This document shows, in pieces, positions 33,867 to 41,967 of a DNA stretch of 64,000 nucleotides. Source of the DNA: Tepidiforma sp. (GTDB lineage: Bacteria; Chloroflexota; Dehalococcoidia; Tepidiformales; Tepidiformaceae). Made by a program: the position numbers and the translations under genes. The stretch spans positions 879,444 to 943,443 of the forward strand of contig NZ_BPIG01000001.1 in assembly GCF_026003995.1 (NCBI RefSeq), in the 5' to 3' direction. The first letter of the stretch is position 1. Every line of letters begins with the position of its first letter. The notes below the pieces were generated by a model. That model had not been told where the DNA came from, made no database searches, and saw only the letters and a list, made by a program, of their open reading frames with translations.

Positions 33867-34767
33867 CGGCCTGGACGGCCTCGTCCTGGTCGACAAGCCG
33901 GCGGGCTGGACGAGCCATGACGTGGTGGCGAAGGCGCGCCGGCTGTTCGGGCAGCCGCGCATCGGGCACACGGGGACGCTGGACCCGTTCGCGACGGGGC
34001 TGCTCGTGCTCTGCCTCGGGCAGGCGACGCGGCTGGCGGAGTATCTCACCGCGCACGAAAAGGAGTACACCGGCGAGGTGGTGCTCGGTATCGAGACGGA
34101 CACGGCGGACTCCGACGGCGAGGAAACCCGGCGGGCCCCGGTGCCGGACCTCGGCCCGGCCGACCTCGAGCGGCTCGCCGCCGCGTTCACCGGGCGGCTG
34201 GCGCAGGTGCCGCCGGCGCACAGCGCGGTGAAGGTCGGCGGGCAGCGCGCGTATGCGCTCGCGCGAAAGGGGGAGGCGGTCGAGCTGGCGCCGCGCGAGG
34301 TGGAAGTCTTCACCCTGGAGCTCGCGATGGCGGGCCGGGACCGGCTCACGCTGCGGGTGCGGTGCGGGCCGGGCACGTATGTCCGGGCGCTGGCGCGGGA
34401 CATCGGGCGGGCGATCGGCTGCGGGGCGCACCTCGCGGCGCTCCGGCGGACGCGCTCGGGGCCGTTCCGGGTCGGGGAGGCATACACTCTCGAGGCGCTG
34501 GAGCGGCTCGCGGCGGCGGGTCGGGCCGGGGACGCGGTGCTGCCGGCCGATGAAGGGATGCTCCGGTGGAGCGCGGCGATCCTCGGCGCGGCGGGCGCCG
34601 GGGCGTTTGCGCGGGGGAACCCGCACCGCGGCGGCGGCTTCCGGGCGCCCGCAGCGCTGGCGCGGGTGTACGACGCGGCAGGCAGCTTTCTCGGCGTGGG
34701 GAGCGTCGATGGCGCCGGGATGGTGCGGCCGGTGAAGGTTCTTCGCGGGGAATCGCGCGAAATCTGA
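33844..34767 (+). CDS. truB: tRNA pseudouridine-55 synthase
   Basis: 307-residue TruB, making pseudouridine 55 in tRNA T-loops. The catalytic Asp lies in HTGTLDPFATGLL (~41-53) and the KPAGWTSHDVV start is the family N-terminus. QVPPAHSAVKVGGQRAYALAR and CGPGTYVRALARDIG follow. A PUA-like C-terminal domain begins near 245. GTG 33844 lies inside rbfA, with GGAGCGG upstream, so the two are coupled; a later start would remove the KPAGW region. This gene ends the nusA operon. Confidence 0.95.
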   Translation: MARKRASSGLDGLVLVDKPAGWTSHDVVAKARRLFGQPRIGHTGTLDPFATGLLVLCLGQATRLAEYLTAHEKEYTGEVVLGIETDTADSDGEETRRAPVPDLGPADLERLAAAFTGRLAQVPPAHSAVKVGGQRAYALARKGEAVELAPREVEVFTLELAMAGRDRLTLRVRCGPGTYVRALARDIGRAIGCGAHLAALRRTRSGPFRVGEAYTLEALERLAAAGRAGDAVLPADEGMLRWSAAILGAAGAGAFARGNPHRGGGFRAPAALARVYDAAGSFLGVGSVDGAGMVRPVKVLRGESREI

Positions 34768-34797
34768 CGTTATGTTGCTTTCAGGTTCACTTCCGTG

Positions 34798-34829
34798 TTG
34801 ACAGGTGCAGGGTCGAGGGTGATCATGCT
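34798..34829 (+). promoter_or_regulatory. sigma70-type promoter for the DUF5679 gene
   Basis: TTGACA at 34798-34803, perfect to consensus, with a GATCAT -10-like hexamer at 34821-34826 after 17 bases (CATGCT at 34824 is the alternative). The leader would be about 80 bases, ending in AAGGAGGG ahead of a TTG start. Confidence 0.55.
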
Positions 34830-34913
34830 CGGTGGCCGGTTGGTCTGCGCAGCTGCGTAGGCACTCTCACAATTTGGCCGGTGCCGTCGAACGACGGGAG
34901 AAGGAGGGTCCAT

Positions 34914-35054
34914 TTGGAAGCCTACTGCCTGAAGTGCCGGGAACGGCGCGAGATGAAGGAGCCGAAGGCGATCACGATGAAGAACGGGAAGCCCGCCACC
35001 GAGGGCACCTGCCCGGTGTGCGGGACGAAGATGTTCAAGATCGGGAAGGCCTGA
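34914..35054 (+). CDS. small zinc-ribbon protein (DUF5679 type)
   Basis: 46-residue protein with CLKCRERREMKEPKAITMKNG and CPVCGTKMFKIGKA, four cysteines in two CxxC pairs. The segment TMKNGKPATEGTCPVCGTK is the hallmark of DUF5679 proteins widespread in high-GC bacteria and Chloroflexota. The TTG start is justified by AAGGAGGG about 6 bases upstream and because no ATG or GTG exists in this frame before the first cysteine. Own promoter and strong ribosome site suggest high expression; function unknown. Confidence 0.85.
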   Translation: MEAYCLKCRERREMKEPKAITMKNGKPATEGTCPVCGTKMFKIGKA

Positions 35055-35088
35055 GGCCGGGCTTTCCGCACCAGAACCGAACGCGCGG

Positions 35089-35120
35089 CGAACGCCCGCC
35101 GGGATCCCGGCGGGCGTTCG
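35089..35120. terminator. 32-base perfect palindrome, probable bidirectional terminator
   Basis: A perfect inverted repeat centred at 35104/35105, arms CGAACGCCCGCCGGGA and its exact complement. It lies between the DUF5679 gene (+) and a convergent phosphatase gene (-). No T-run follows on either side. Confidence 0.55.
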
Positions 35121-35141
35121 CGTTGGCGGCGATAGCGGAGC

Positions 35142-35912
35142 TCAGGGCAGGTCGGCGGCGAGCAGGCGGATGACCTCGGCGTGGAGGCGGCCGTTGGTGG
35201 CGACGGCGGAATCACCGAGGCGCGGGTTGCCGTCCCACTGGCTGAAGCCGCCGCCGGCCTCGCGGACGATGGGCTGGAGGGCGGCAGCGTCCCAGGTGCT
35301 CATGTCGGGGTCGAGCATGACTTCGGCGCGGCCGGTGGCGACGAGGAGATACCCGTAGCAATCGCCCCAGGCGCGGGCGAGCCCGCATCGTTCGACGAGG
35401 GCCGCGTAGCCGCGCGGCCGGCGGGCCGCGGTGCGGGCGAACGACGTCATGGTGAGCGTGGCGTCCTCGAGGCGGTCGACGGCGGAGACGCGGCAGGGCT
35501 CGCCGTTGAGGCGCGCGCCGCGGCCGAGGGCGGCGGCGACGGTTTCGCCGACGGCGTGACACGCGATGACGCCGATGACCGGCTCGCCGTCCTGTTCGAG
35601 GGCGACGAGGGTGCCGAAGAGCGGGACGCGGTGGATGAACGACTTCGTGCCGTCGATGGGGTCGACGATCCAGCGGTGGCGGCCGTCGCCGGGCGATTCG
35701 CCGTACTCCTCACCGAGGACGCCGAAGCCGGGGGTTTCGCGGGCGAAGAACTCGCGCATGGCGATTTCGGCGCGGCGGTCGGCTTCGGTCACGGGGGTGC
35801 GGTCGGCCTTCCGTTCGACGTCGAAGGGGCCGGCGTAGATGGGCATGATGACATCACGGGCGATGTCGGCGGCGCGGAGGGCGACGGCGAGGAGGTCGTC
35901 GAGCTCGGCCAT
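35142..35912 (-). CDS. inositol-monophosphatase family phosphatase (HisN-like)
   Basis: 256-residue magnesium-dependent phosphatase of the IMPase/FBPase superfamily. Metal ligands are visible in the LGEEYGE Glu pair (67-73), WIVDPIDGTKSFIHRVP (D of DPIDGT near 84) and MSTWDAAALQPIVREAGG (W-D-x-A near 204-208). This pattern, with SF-x-HRVPLFGTLVAL, resembles histidinol-phosphate phosphatase HisN as well as IMPase; which substrate cannot be decided here. Its ATG overlaps the aldo/keto reductase stop by 4 bases. Confidence 0.9.
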   Translation of the reverse strand: MAELDDLLAVALRAADIARDVIMPIYAGPFDVERKADRTPVTEADRRAEIAMREFFARETPGFGVLGEEYGESPGDGRHRWIVDPIDGTKSFIHRVPLFGTLVALEQDGEPVIGVIACHAVGETVAAALGRGARLNGEPCRVSAVDRLEDATLTMTSFARTAARRPRGYAALVERCGLARAWGDCYGYLLVATGRAEVMLDPDMSTWDAAALQPIVREAGGGFSQWDGNPRLGDSAVATNGRLHAEVIRLLAADLP

Positions 35913-36910
35913 CAGCGGACGGCGTCTCCTCGGCGGTATTCGGCGGTGAGGTCGTCGAGCCGCTGTTTCAGGTCGGCGGGGAGCGGCGTTTCGGCGGCGG
36001 CGAGGGAGTCGGCGAGCTGCTCCGGGCGGCTGGCGCCGATGATCGGCGCGGTGACGGCCGGGTTGGCGAGCACCCAGGCGACCGCCATCTGCGCGAGCGA
36101 CATGCCAGCTTCGGCAGCGATGGGGCGGAGCGCTTCGACCGTCTGGAACATCCGGTCGTGCCAGTAGCGGTCCTGGTAGATGCGGGCGGCGGTGCCGAGG
36201 GTGAAGCGGGAGCCTTCTTCGGGGCCGGCCGCCGGGCTGTGCTTCCCGGTGAGCAGGCCGCCGGCGAGCGGGTTGTAGGGGATGACGCCGATGCCTTCTT
36301 CGCGGCAGAGCGGGAGGAGCTCGCGCTCGATTTCGCGGAAGAGGAGGTTGTAGCGCGGCTGGACGGAATCGAAGCGGGCGACGCCGAGGACTTCGCTGCG
36401 GCCGATGGCGCGGGCGACCTGGTAGGCGAGGAAGTTCGAGCAGCCGATGTAGCGGACCTTGCCCCAGCGGACGAGGTCATCGAGGGCCTTGAGGGTCTCG
36501 TCGATGGGCGTGTCGGGGTCGGGGCCGTGCAGCTGGTAGAGGTCGATGTGATCGGTGCCGAGGCGGCGGAGGGAGGCGTCGACGGCGTCGAGGATGTGTT
36601 TGCGGGAGTTGCCGCGGTCCCACGGCGAGGGGCCGACGGGGGCGAAGCACTTGGTGGCGAGGACGATGCGGCTGCGGTTGCCGGTGCGGGCGAGCCAGCG
36701 CCCGATGATCTCTTCGGTGCGGCCCTGCGAGCCGGGCGGCGCGCCGAGGGGGTAGACATCGGCGGTATCGAAGAAGGTGATGCCGCCTTCGAAGGCGCGG
36801 TCCATGATGGCGAACGAGGTCGGCTCGTCGCACTGGAAGCCGAACGTCATGGTGCCGAGGCAGAGGCGGGAAACGGGCAGGCCGGTGCGGCCGAGGCGGG
36901 TGTACTGCAT
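35912..36910 (-). CDS. aldo/keto reductase
   Basis: 332-residue NADPH-dependent aldo/keto reductase with a TIM barrel. The tetrad is present: Asp in FFDTADVYP (near 47), Tyr in the same segment, Lys in LATKCFAP (near 82), and His in YQLHGPDPDTP (near 121). NADPH site GASRPEQLADSL lies near the C-terminus. It resembles the YajO/general stress GSP69 group; substrate unknown. CACAAT 6 bases before the ATG. It is cotranslated with the phosphatase gene downstream. Confidence 0.9.
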   Translation of the reverse strand: MQYTRLGRTGLPVSRLCLGTMTFGFQCDEPTSFAIMDRAFEGGITFFDTADVYPLGAPPGSQGRTEEIIGRWLARTGNRSRIVLATKCFAPVGPSPWDRGNSRKHILDAVDASLRRLGTDHIDLYQLHGPDPDTPIDETLKALDDLVRWGKVRYIGCSNFLAYQVARAIGRSEVLGVARFDSVQPRYNLLFREIERELLPLCREEGIGVIPYNPLAGGLLTGKHSPAAGPEEGSRFTLGTAARIYQDRYWHDRMFQTVEALRPIAAEAGMSLAQMAVAWVLANPAVTAPIIGASRPEQLADSLAAAETPLPADLKQRLDDLTAEYRRGDAVR

Positions 36911-36916
36911 GCGGCG

Positions 36917-36922
36917 ATTGTG
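36917..36922 (-). promoter_or_regulatory. -10-like element for leaderless aldo/keto reductase gene
   Basis: CACAAT on the minus strand, 6 bases before the ATG at 36910. First base deviates from TANNNT. Confidence 0.35.
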
Positions 36923-36952
36923 CCGGAGGCGGCCGCCGGTGTCGCGGCCGGG

Positions 36953-37327
36953 TCAGTGGCGGGACTGGTCGATGATCTCCTCGGCGGCGCGGATGGCGGC
37001 TTCGGTGTCATCGAGCGGGTCGCCGCGGGCCGGCGGGTCGGAGGGGCTGACCGGTTCGATGTAGGTGCAGTAGCGGCAGGAGGCCGAGGAGCCGACGAGG
37101 GCGAGCGCGAAGTGGCTGAAGGTGCGGCCGCAGTTGGCGACCCGGGCGCGGCGGACGCGGGCGCGGCGCGGCGCGCGGGGCGGCTTCGCCTGTTTCGGTT
37201 TGGGGATGCCGCCGGCGATGCCGCCGCCCATGCCCTTCCGCGCTTCCCGCTGCGCGAGGTACGCGTTGAGGAGGTAGACGAAGAAGGGCAGCCCGAGGAT
37301 CAGGAAGAAAAGCACCGACTGCAGCAT
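36953..37327 (-). CDS. small membrane-anchored protein
   Basis: 124-residue protein. A single N-terminal membrane helix (about residues 4-24, FFLILGLPFFVYLLNAY) is followed by a Lys/Arg/Pro-rich cytosolic stretch (~36-63), then a hydrophobic region with CG and SCRYC cysteines, and an acidic end. No known family. ATG 37327 is supported by TACACT 6 bases upstream. Monocistronic. The aldo/keto reductase gene begins 42 bases downstream with its own -10 element. Confidence 0.72.
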   Translation of the reverse strand: MLQSVLFFLILGLPFFVYLLNAYLAQREARKGMGGGIAGGIPKPKQAKPPRAPRRARVRRARVANCGRTFSHFALALVGSSASCRYCTYIEPVSPSDPPARGDPLDDTEAAIRAAEEIIDQSRH

Positions 37328-37333
37328 GCCCGT

Positions 37334-37339
37334 AGTGTA
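37334..37339 (-). promoter_or_regulatory. -10-like element for leaderless membrane-protein gene
   Basis: TACACT on the minus strand, 6 bases before the ATG at 37327. Confidence 0.45.
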
Positions 37340-37363
37340 GCGGATTTCGGATGCGCTATGCCG

Positions 37364-38710
37364 TCAGGCGGGCTCGAGATGTCCCTCGTCGCGGAGCTGG
37401 AGGAGGGCACCGCGCCAGGCTTCGAGGGTGGCGTCGATGTCGGCCTCCGTGTGCGCGGAGCTGAGCATGCCGCCCGTGCCGAAGAGCTGGACGCCGCGGT
37501 TGAGCAGGGCGAGCTGGAGGAGCCGGGCGCGCTCAGGGGGCATCGGCGTTTCGAGGAGGCCGGGCGGGAGGTCGCGGCCGTCGGCGTCGCCGGCTTCGGG
37601 CACCGCGGAACCGGCGAGGTGGACGCGGAAGGCGGAGGACTGGCCGTAGACGATGCCCGGGATGCCGAGTTCGCAGAGCGCGGCGTTCATGCCGCTGCGC
37701 AGGCTCGCGGCGAGGCTGGCGGCGCGCTGCTGGTGGGCGCCGTCGGCGATTTCGCGCAGGCAGGCAGTGCCGGCGGCGGCCGAGAGCGGGTTGGCGTTGA
37801 ACGTGCCCGGGTGGCCGACCTTCTCCGTCCGCGGACCCGCACCGGGGAACTGGAGGTACTCGAGGAGGTCGCGGCGGCCGGCGACGGCGCCGCCGGGGAA
37901 TCCGCCGGCGAGGATCTTCGCGAGGGTGACGAGGTCGGGCCGGACGCCTTCGACCTCCTGGACGCCGCCGGGCGCCCAGCGGAAACCGGTCACGACCTCG
38001 TCCATGATGAAGACCGCGCCGGCGCGGTCGCAGCGCTCGGCGAGGCCCTGGAGGAAGCCGCGGGGCAGCGGCACTTGACCGCTCGAAGCGCCGGCCGCTT
38101 CGACGATGACGGCGCCGATGTCGTCACGTTCCGCGAGGGCGCGGTCGACGGCGTCGAGCGAGGGCGGCAGGACGAGGACGGAATCGAGGGTGGCGGCCGG
38201 GATGCCGGGCGGAACGCGGCCCGCGTAGCTGGAGGCGGGGACGACGTAATCGTGCCAGCCGTGGAAGTGGCGTTCGAACTTGATGACGGCGGGCTTGCCG
38301 GTGGCGGCCCGGGCGAGGCGGAGGGCCATCAGCGTCGCTTCGGTGCCGGAGGAGGTGAAGCGGACGACCTCCGCGGCAGGCACCAGGCGCACGACCTCTT
38401 CAGCCCAGGCGATTTCGAGCTCGTGGCTGGCGCCGTAGTGGGTGCCGCGGGCGAGCTGGGCCTGAGCGGCGGCCGTGACGGCCGGGTGGTTGTGGCCGAG
38501 GAGGAGCGCGCCGTGCCCGACGACGTAGTCGATGTAGCGGTGACCATCGACGTCCCACTTCGCGGCGCCGTCGGCGCGGTCGGCGTAGATGGGGAAGGGC
38601 TGGAGGTAGCGGCTGTCGTGGGTGACGCCGCTGGGGAGGACCCGGGCGGCGCGTTCGTAAAGGGCGCGGGAGCCGGGGTGACGGTCGACGTACTCCTGTT
38701 CGATGGCCAT
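37364..38710 (-). CDS. class III aminotransferase (glutamate-1-semialdehyde aminomutase-like)
   Basis: 448-residue PLP enzyme. SSGTEA (120-125) binds the PLP phosphate, HFHGWHDY lies at 148-155, the catalytic-site FIMDEVVTGFRWAPGG follows near 234-249, and Lys265 in LAKILAGGFPGG forms the Schiff base. The overall pattern, including RVLPSGVTHDSRY near the start, is HemL-like. However, family members also include other amino-group transferases; no other haem genes are near, so tetrapyrrole synthesis is not established. ATG 38710 fits family length. Divergent from the methyltransferase over 61 bases. Confidence 0.87.
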   Translation of the reverse strand: MAIEQEYVDRHPGSRALYERAARVLPSGVTHDSRYLQPFPIYADRADGAAKWDVDGHRYIDYVVGHGALLLGHNHPAVTAAAQAQLARGTHYGASHELEIAWAEEVVRLVPAAEVVRFTSSGTEATLMALRLARAATGKPAVIKFERHFHGWHDYVVPASSYAGRVPPGIPAATLDSVLVLPPSLDAVDRALAERDDIGAVIVEAAGASSGQVPLPRGFLQGLAERCDRAGAVFIMDEVVTGFRWAPGGVQEVEGVRPDLVTLAKILAGGFPGGAVAGRRDLLEYLQFPGAGPRTEKVGHPGTFNANPLSAAAGTACLREIADGAHQQRAASLAASLRSGMNAALCELGIPGIVYGQSSAFRVHLAGSAVPEAGDADGRDLPPGLLETPMPPERARLLQLALLNRGVQLFGTGGMLSSAHTEADIDATLEAWRGALLQLRDEGHLEPA

Positions 38711-38771
38711 GACGAGGGCGATGATACCGCCTTTTCTCGATGCTGCCGGGGGCGTAGATTGGCGATGCGGC

Positions 38772-39446
38772 ATGGCGGAACAGTCGATCCTTCAGCCCGG
38801 CAATTTGCTGATGGTGCAGGAGCGGGAGCGGTACCTCGCGGGCCTGTTCCGGCGGGTCGGCTGGCAGTCGCTCGCGGAGCTGCGGGCGTTCGAAGCCGGG
38901 TGTTCGACGGGGTACAACCTGCGGATGCTCGTGCAGTGGGGCGCGAAGCCGGGAAACGTCGCGGGGCAGGACCTCGACCCGGGCGCGGTCGCCTACTGCC
39001 GGGCACACGCGAGCGACATCCGCGTCCACGAGGGGAGCGCCGAGCGGATTCCGGAGCCGGACCGGGCGTTCGACCTCGCGCTGGCGTTCACGCTGTTCAG
39101 CTCGGTGCCGGACGAAGACGTGGCGCAGCGGATCGCGGCGGAGCTGGTGCGGATCACGCGGCCGGGCGGGCTCATCCTCGTGTACGACATGCGGCGGCGG
39201 AACCCGGCGAACCCGAACGTGCACCCGGTGCTCGAGGACGACGTGCGGCGGTGGTTCCCGCGGTGCCCGATGCGGACGAAGACGCTGACGCTTGCGCCGC
39301 CGATTGCGCGGCGCATCGGGCGGTTCGCGCCGTGGCTCTACGGGCCGCTGGCGGCGGTGCCGGTGCTGCGGACGCACGCGCTGTACGTGCTGCGGCGGCC
39401 GGGGCAGGTGGACGTCTTCCGCGGCCGCGCGGCGCAGGAATCGTAA
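38772..39446 (+). CDS. class I SAM-dependent methyltransferase
   Basis: 224-residue methyltransferase. Motif I is FEAGCSTGYNLRML (~39-52, G-x-G variant), and QDLDPGAVAYCRAH gives the SAM-ribose acidic position. The post-I segment FDLALAFTLFSSVPD (~96-110) and LVRITRPGGLILVYD (~122-136) follow. The C-terminal ~80 residues (TLAPPIARRIGRFAPWLYGPL) look amphipathic and may touch lipid. The acceptor is unknown. ATG 38772 is 11 bases from a TAGATT box, not the 6-7 seen at leaderless genes. Confidence 0.85.
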   Translation: MAEQSILQPGNLLMVQERERYLAGLFRRVGWQSLAELRAFEAGCSTGYNLRMLVQWGAKPGNVAGQDLDPGAVAYCRAHASDIRVHEGSAERIPEPDRAFDLALAFTLFSSVPDEDVAQRIAAELVRITRPGGLILVYDMRRRNPANPNVHPVLEDDVRRWFPRCPMRTKTLTLAPPIARRIGRFAPWLYGPLAAVPVLRTHALYVLRRPGQVDVFRGRAAQES

Positions 39447-39534
39447 ACGTTCCCGGATAGACAGGCTTCGGCGAATTCGGGCAGAGTGGAGAGGCGGCTC
39501 ACTGCGGCCACGCCCGAGACCGTTCGATACTCGC

Positions 39535-39540
39535 TATGGT
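39535..39540 (+). promoter_or_regulatory. -10-like element ahead of lpdA-pdhABC
   Basis: TATGGT at 39535-39540, with GATACT (39526-39531) as an alternative; the TAGGAG ribosome site is at 39545-39550 and the ATG at 39557. The 109-base gap before lpdA holds nothing else I can name. Confidence 0.35.
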
Positions 39541-39556
39541 AGTCTAGGAGAACGCT

Positions 39557-40978
39557 ATGGCTCAGTGGGACGTCGCAGTCATCGGAGGCGGGCCCGGCGG
39601 GTACGTGGCAGCGATCCGCGCGGCGCAGCTGGGCCTGAAGACGGCGGTCTTCGAGAAGGAGCGGGTCGGCGGGCTCTGCCTCAACTGGGGCTGCATCCCG
39701 AGCAAAGCGCTGCTGAAGAACGCGGACGTGGTGAACGCGGTCCGCGAGGGCGCGCAGTGGGGGCTGGTGGGCGCCGAGGGGGTGCGGTTCGATTACGGCG
39801 CAGCGGTGGACCGGAGCCGGCGGGTGGTCGACCAGATCGTCGGCGGCGTCGAGGGGCTGCTGCGCGACAACGGCGTCGAGCTCATCTCCGCAGAGGCGCG
39901 GCTGACCGGCACGCGGACGCTGGCGGCCGGGGGCACCGAGCACCGTGCTTCGAACATCATCATCGCGACGGGCGCCGGGCCGCGGGTGCTGCCGGGGCTC
40001 GAGCCGGATGGCGAGACGGTCATCACGAGCCGGGAGGCGCTGGCGCGGCGGGACGCGCCGCGGCGGGCGGTCATCATCGGCGCCGGGCCGATCGGGGTGG
40101 AGTTCGCGCACCTCTGGGCGAGCTACGGCAGCGAGGTGACGCTCATCGAGCTGATGGAAACGCTGCTGCCGCTCGAGGACCCGGAGGTCGGCCGGCTGCT
40201 GAAGCGGAGCTTCGAGGCGCGGGGCATCCGCTGCCTGGTAGGCACGCGGGTGACAGGCATCGAACGGACCTCCGCTGGCGCGGTGGTGCGCACCGGGTCG
40301 GAAGCCGACGCGGCGGCGATCGAGGCGGAGACGGTGCTCGTGGCGGTCGGGTTCACGCCGCGGACGGAAGGGCTGGGGCTGGAGGCGGCGGGCGTGCGCA
40401 CGACGCGCGGGTTCATCGAGATCGACGGCAGGATGGCGACGAACGTCCCCGGCGTGTACGCGGTCGGCGACGTGACGGGGAAGCTGATGCTGGCGCACGT
40501 GGCCTCGCAGCAGGGCGTGCTGGCGGCGGAGGCGATCGCCGGCCTGCAGCGGCCGGAGCCCGACTACGTCCAGATGCCGCGGGCGACGTTCTGCCAGCCG
40601 CAGGCGGGCTCGATCGGGTACACCGAGGCGAGCGCTCGGCAGGCGGGGTTCGACGTGAAGACCGGCCGGTTCCCGCTGACGGCGCTCGGGAAGGCGGTGG
40701 CAGCGGGGCACACGGAGGGGTTCGTGAAGGTCGTGGTGGATGCGGCGACCGGCCAGGTGCTGGGCATCCACATGGTCGGCTACGACATCAACGACCTGCT
40801 CGGCGAGGCGACGATGGTGGCGATGCTGGAAGCGACGTCGGCGGAGGTCGGCTTCGCGGTGCACGCGCACCCCACGCTGCCGGAGGCGCTGAAGGAGGCC
40901 GCGCTCGCGGCCGATGGCGAGGCGATCCACATCGCGAAGCGGCGGGCTGCGCCGCGGGAAGGAGCCGTGACAGCATGA
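39557..40978 (+). CDS. lpdA: dihydrolipoyl dehydrogenase (E3)
   Basis: 473-residue E3 flavoprotein of 2-oxoacid dehydrogenase complexes, reoxidising lipoyl groups with NAD+. The FAD-binding N-terminus is VAVIGGGPGGYVAAIRAAQLG, the redox disulphide is in GGLCLNWGCIPSKAL (C-x4-C, ~41-55), and the NAD-binding site is AVIIGAGPIGVEFA. YAVGDVTGKLMLAHVASQQG is the second FAD motif, and HAHPTLPEAL near the end carries the catalytic His-Glu. First gene of the PDH operon; its stop overlaps pdhA. Confidence 0.96.
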   Translation: MAQWDVAVIGGGPGGYVAAIRAAQLGLKTAVFEKERVGGLCLNWGCIPSKALLKNADVVNAVREGAQWGLVGAEGVRFDYGAAVDRSRRVVDQIVGGVEGLLRDNGVELISAEARLTGTRTLAAGGTEHRASNIIIATGAGPRVLPGLEPDGETVITSREALARRDAPRRAVIIGAGPIGVEFAHLWASYGSEVTLIELMETLLPLEDPEVGRLLKRSFEARGIRCLVGTRVTGIERTSAGAVVRTGSEADAAAIEAETVLVAVGFTPRTEGLGLEAAGVRTTRGFIEIDGRMATNVPGVYAVGDVTGKLMLAHVASQQGVLAAEAIAGLQRPEPDYVQMPRATFCQPQAGSIGYTEASARQAGFDVKTGRFPLTALGKAVAAGHTEGFVKVVVDAATGQVLGIHMVGYDINDLLGEATMVAMLEATSAEVGFAVHAHPTLPEALKEAALAADGEAIHIAKRRAAPREGAVTA

Positions 40979-41964
40979 CGACCGAGGTGCAGAGCGCGCT
41001 GATGCGCGAGCTGGGGGCCGAACGGCTGGGGATGTTCCTCTACCAGATGGTGCTCATCCGGCACTTCGAAGAGAAGTGCGGCGAGCTGTACACGAAGGGG
41101 AAGATCCGCGGGTTCCTGCACCTGTACACCGGGCAGGAGGCGTGCGCGGTCGGCTCCATCAACTGCCTCGAGGACCGTGACAAGATCCTGACGCACTACC
41201 GGGACCACGGGCACGCGCTCGCGCGCGGGCTGGACCCGAACCGGGTGATGGCCGAGCTGTACGGCAAGGCGACGGGCGTCGCAGGCGGCCGCGGCGGCTC
41301 GATGCACCTGTACGACGTGGAGAAAGGGTTCCTCGGCGGGTATGCCATCGTGGCGGCGCACCTGCCGCTGGCGGTGGGGCTCGGGGTGGCGGCGCAGATG
41401 AAGCGCGAGGACTTCGTCACGCTCTGCATCTTCGGGGACGGGAGCGTTGGCGAGGGCGAGTTCCACGAGGCGCTCAACATGGCGGTGCTCTGGAACACGC
41501 CGACGATTTTCTTCTGCGAGAACAACCTGTACGGGATGGGCGTGCCGTTCAAGGCGTCGCTCTCGACGGAGATCCCCAAGCTGGCGGCGGCCTACAACAT
41601 GCCCGCGGTGTCGGTCGACGGCATGGACGTGCTGGAGGTGTACGCGGCGACGCGGGAGGCGGTGGCGCACGCGCGGGCGGGCAAGGGGCCGTACTTCATC
41701 GAGGCGATGACCTACCGCTACCGCGGACACTCGATGGCCGACCCGGAGCTGTACCGGCTGAAGGAGGAGATCGAGGAAGCGAAGCAGCGCGACTGCATCG
41801 AGCGGCTGAAGCGCCAGATGATGGAGGCCGGCATGCTCGACGAGCAGGGCTTCGCCGAGATCGACGCGCGGGCGACGGCGGTGGTCGATGAGGCGGTGGA
41901 GTTTTCGGAGCGGAGCCCGCAGCCGGCGCTGGATACGCTCTTCGACCACCTCTACAAGGAGTAG
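40975..41964 (+). CDS. pdhA: pyruvate dehydrogenase E1 component, alpha subunit
   Basis: 329-residue E1 alpha. It carries the thiamine-diphosphate motif GDGSVGEGEFHEALNMAVLWNTPTIFFCENN (G-D-G then N-N near 153-183), RDHGHALARG, and the MTYRYRGHSMADP segment with the conserved phosphorylation-type loop. The pattern fits the alpha2-beta2 pyruvate (or acetoin) type; with E3 first and a single-lipoyl E2, pyruvate is the likeliest substrate. The ATG overlaps lpdA by 4 bases. Confidence 0.94.
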   Translation: MTTEVQSALMRELGAERLGMFLYQMVLIRHFEEKCGELYTKGKIRGFLHLYTGQEACAVGSINCLEDRDKILTHYRDHGHALARGLDPNRVMAELYGKATGVAGGRGGSMHLYDVEKGFLGGYAIVAAHLPLAVGLGVAAQMKREDFVTLCIFGDGSVGEGEFHEALNMAVLWNTPTIFFCENNLYGMGVPFKASLSTEIPKLAAAYNMPAVSVDGMDVLEVYAATREAVAHARAGKGPYFIEAMTYRYRGHSMADPELYRLKEEIEEAKQRDCIERLKRQMMEAGMLDEQGFAEIDARATAVVDEAVEFSERSPQPALDTLFDHLYKE

Positions 41965-41967
41965 ACG

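Noticed and set aside
36158-39460. A 1,100-codon plus-strand open frame
   Set aside because: Antisense to the aldo/keto reductase, membrane-protein and aminotransferase genes; composition is Gly/Ala/Asp/Glu-rich shadow. The sense genes have complete motifs.
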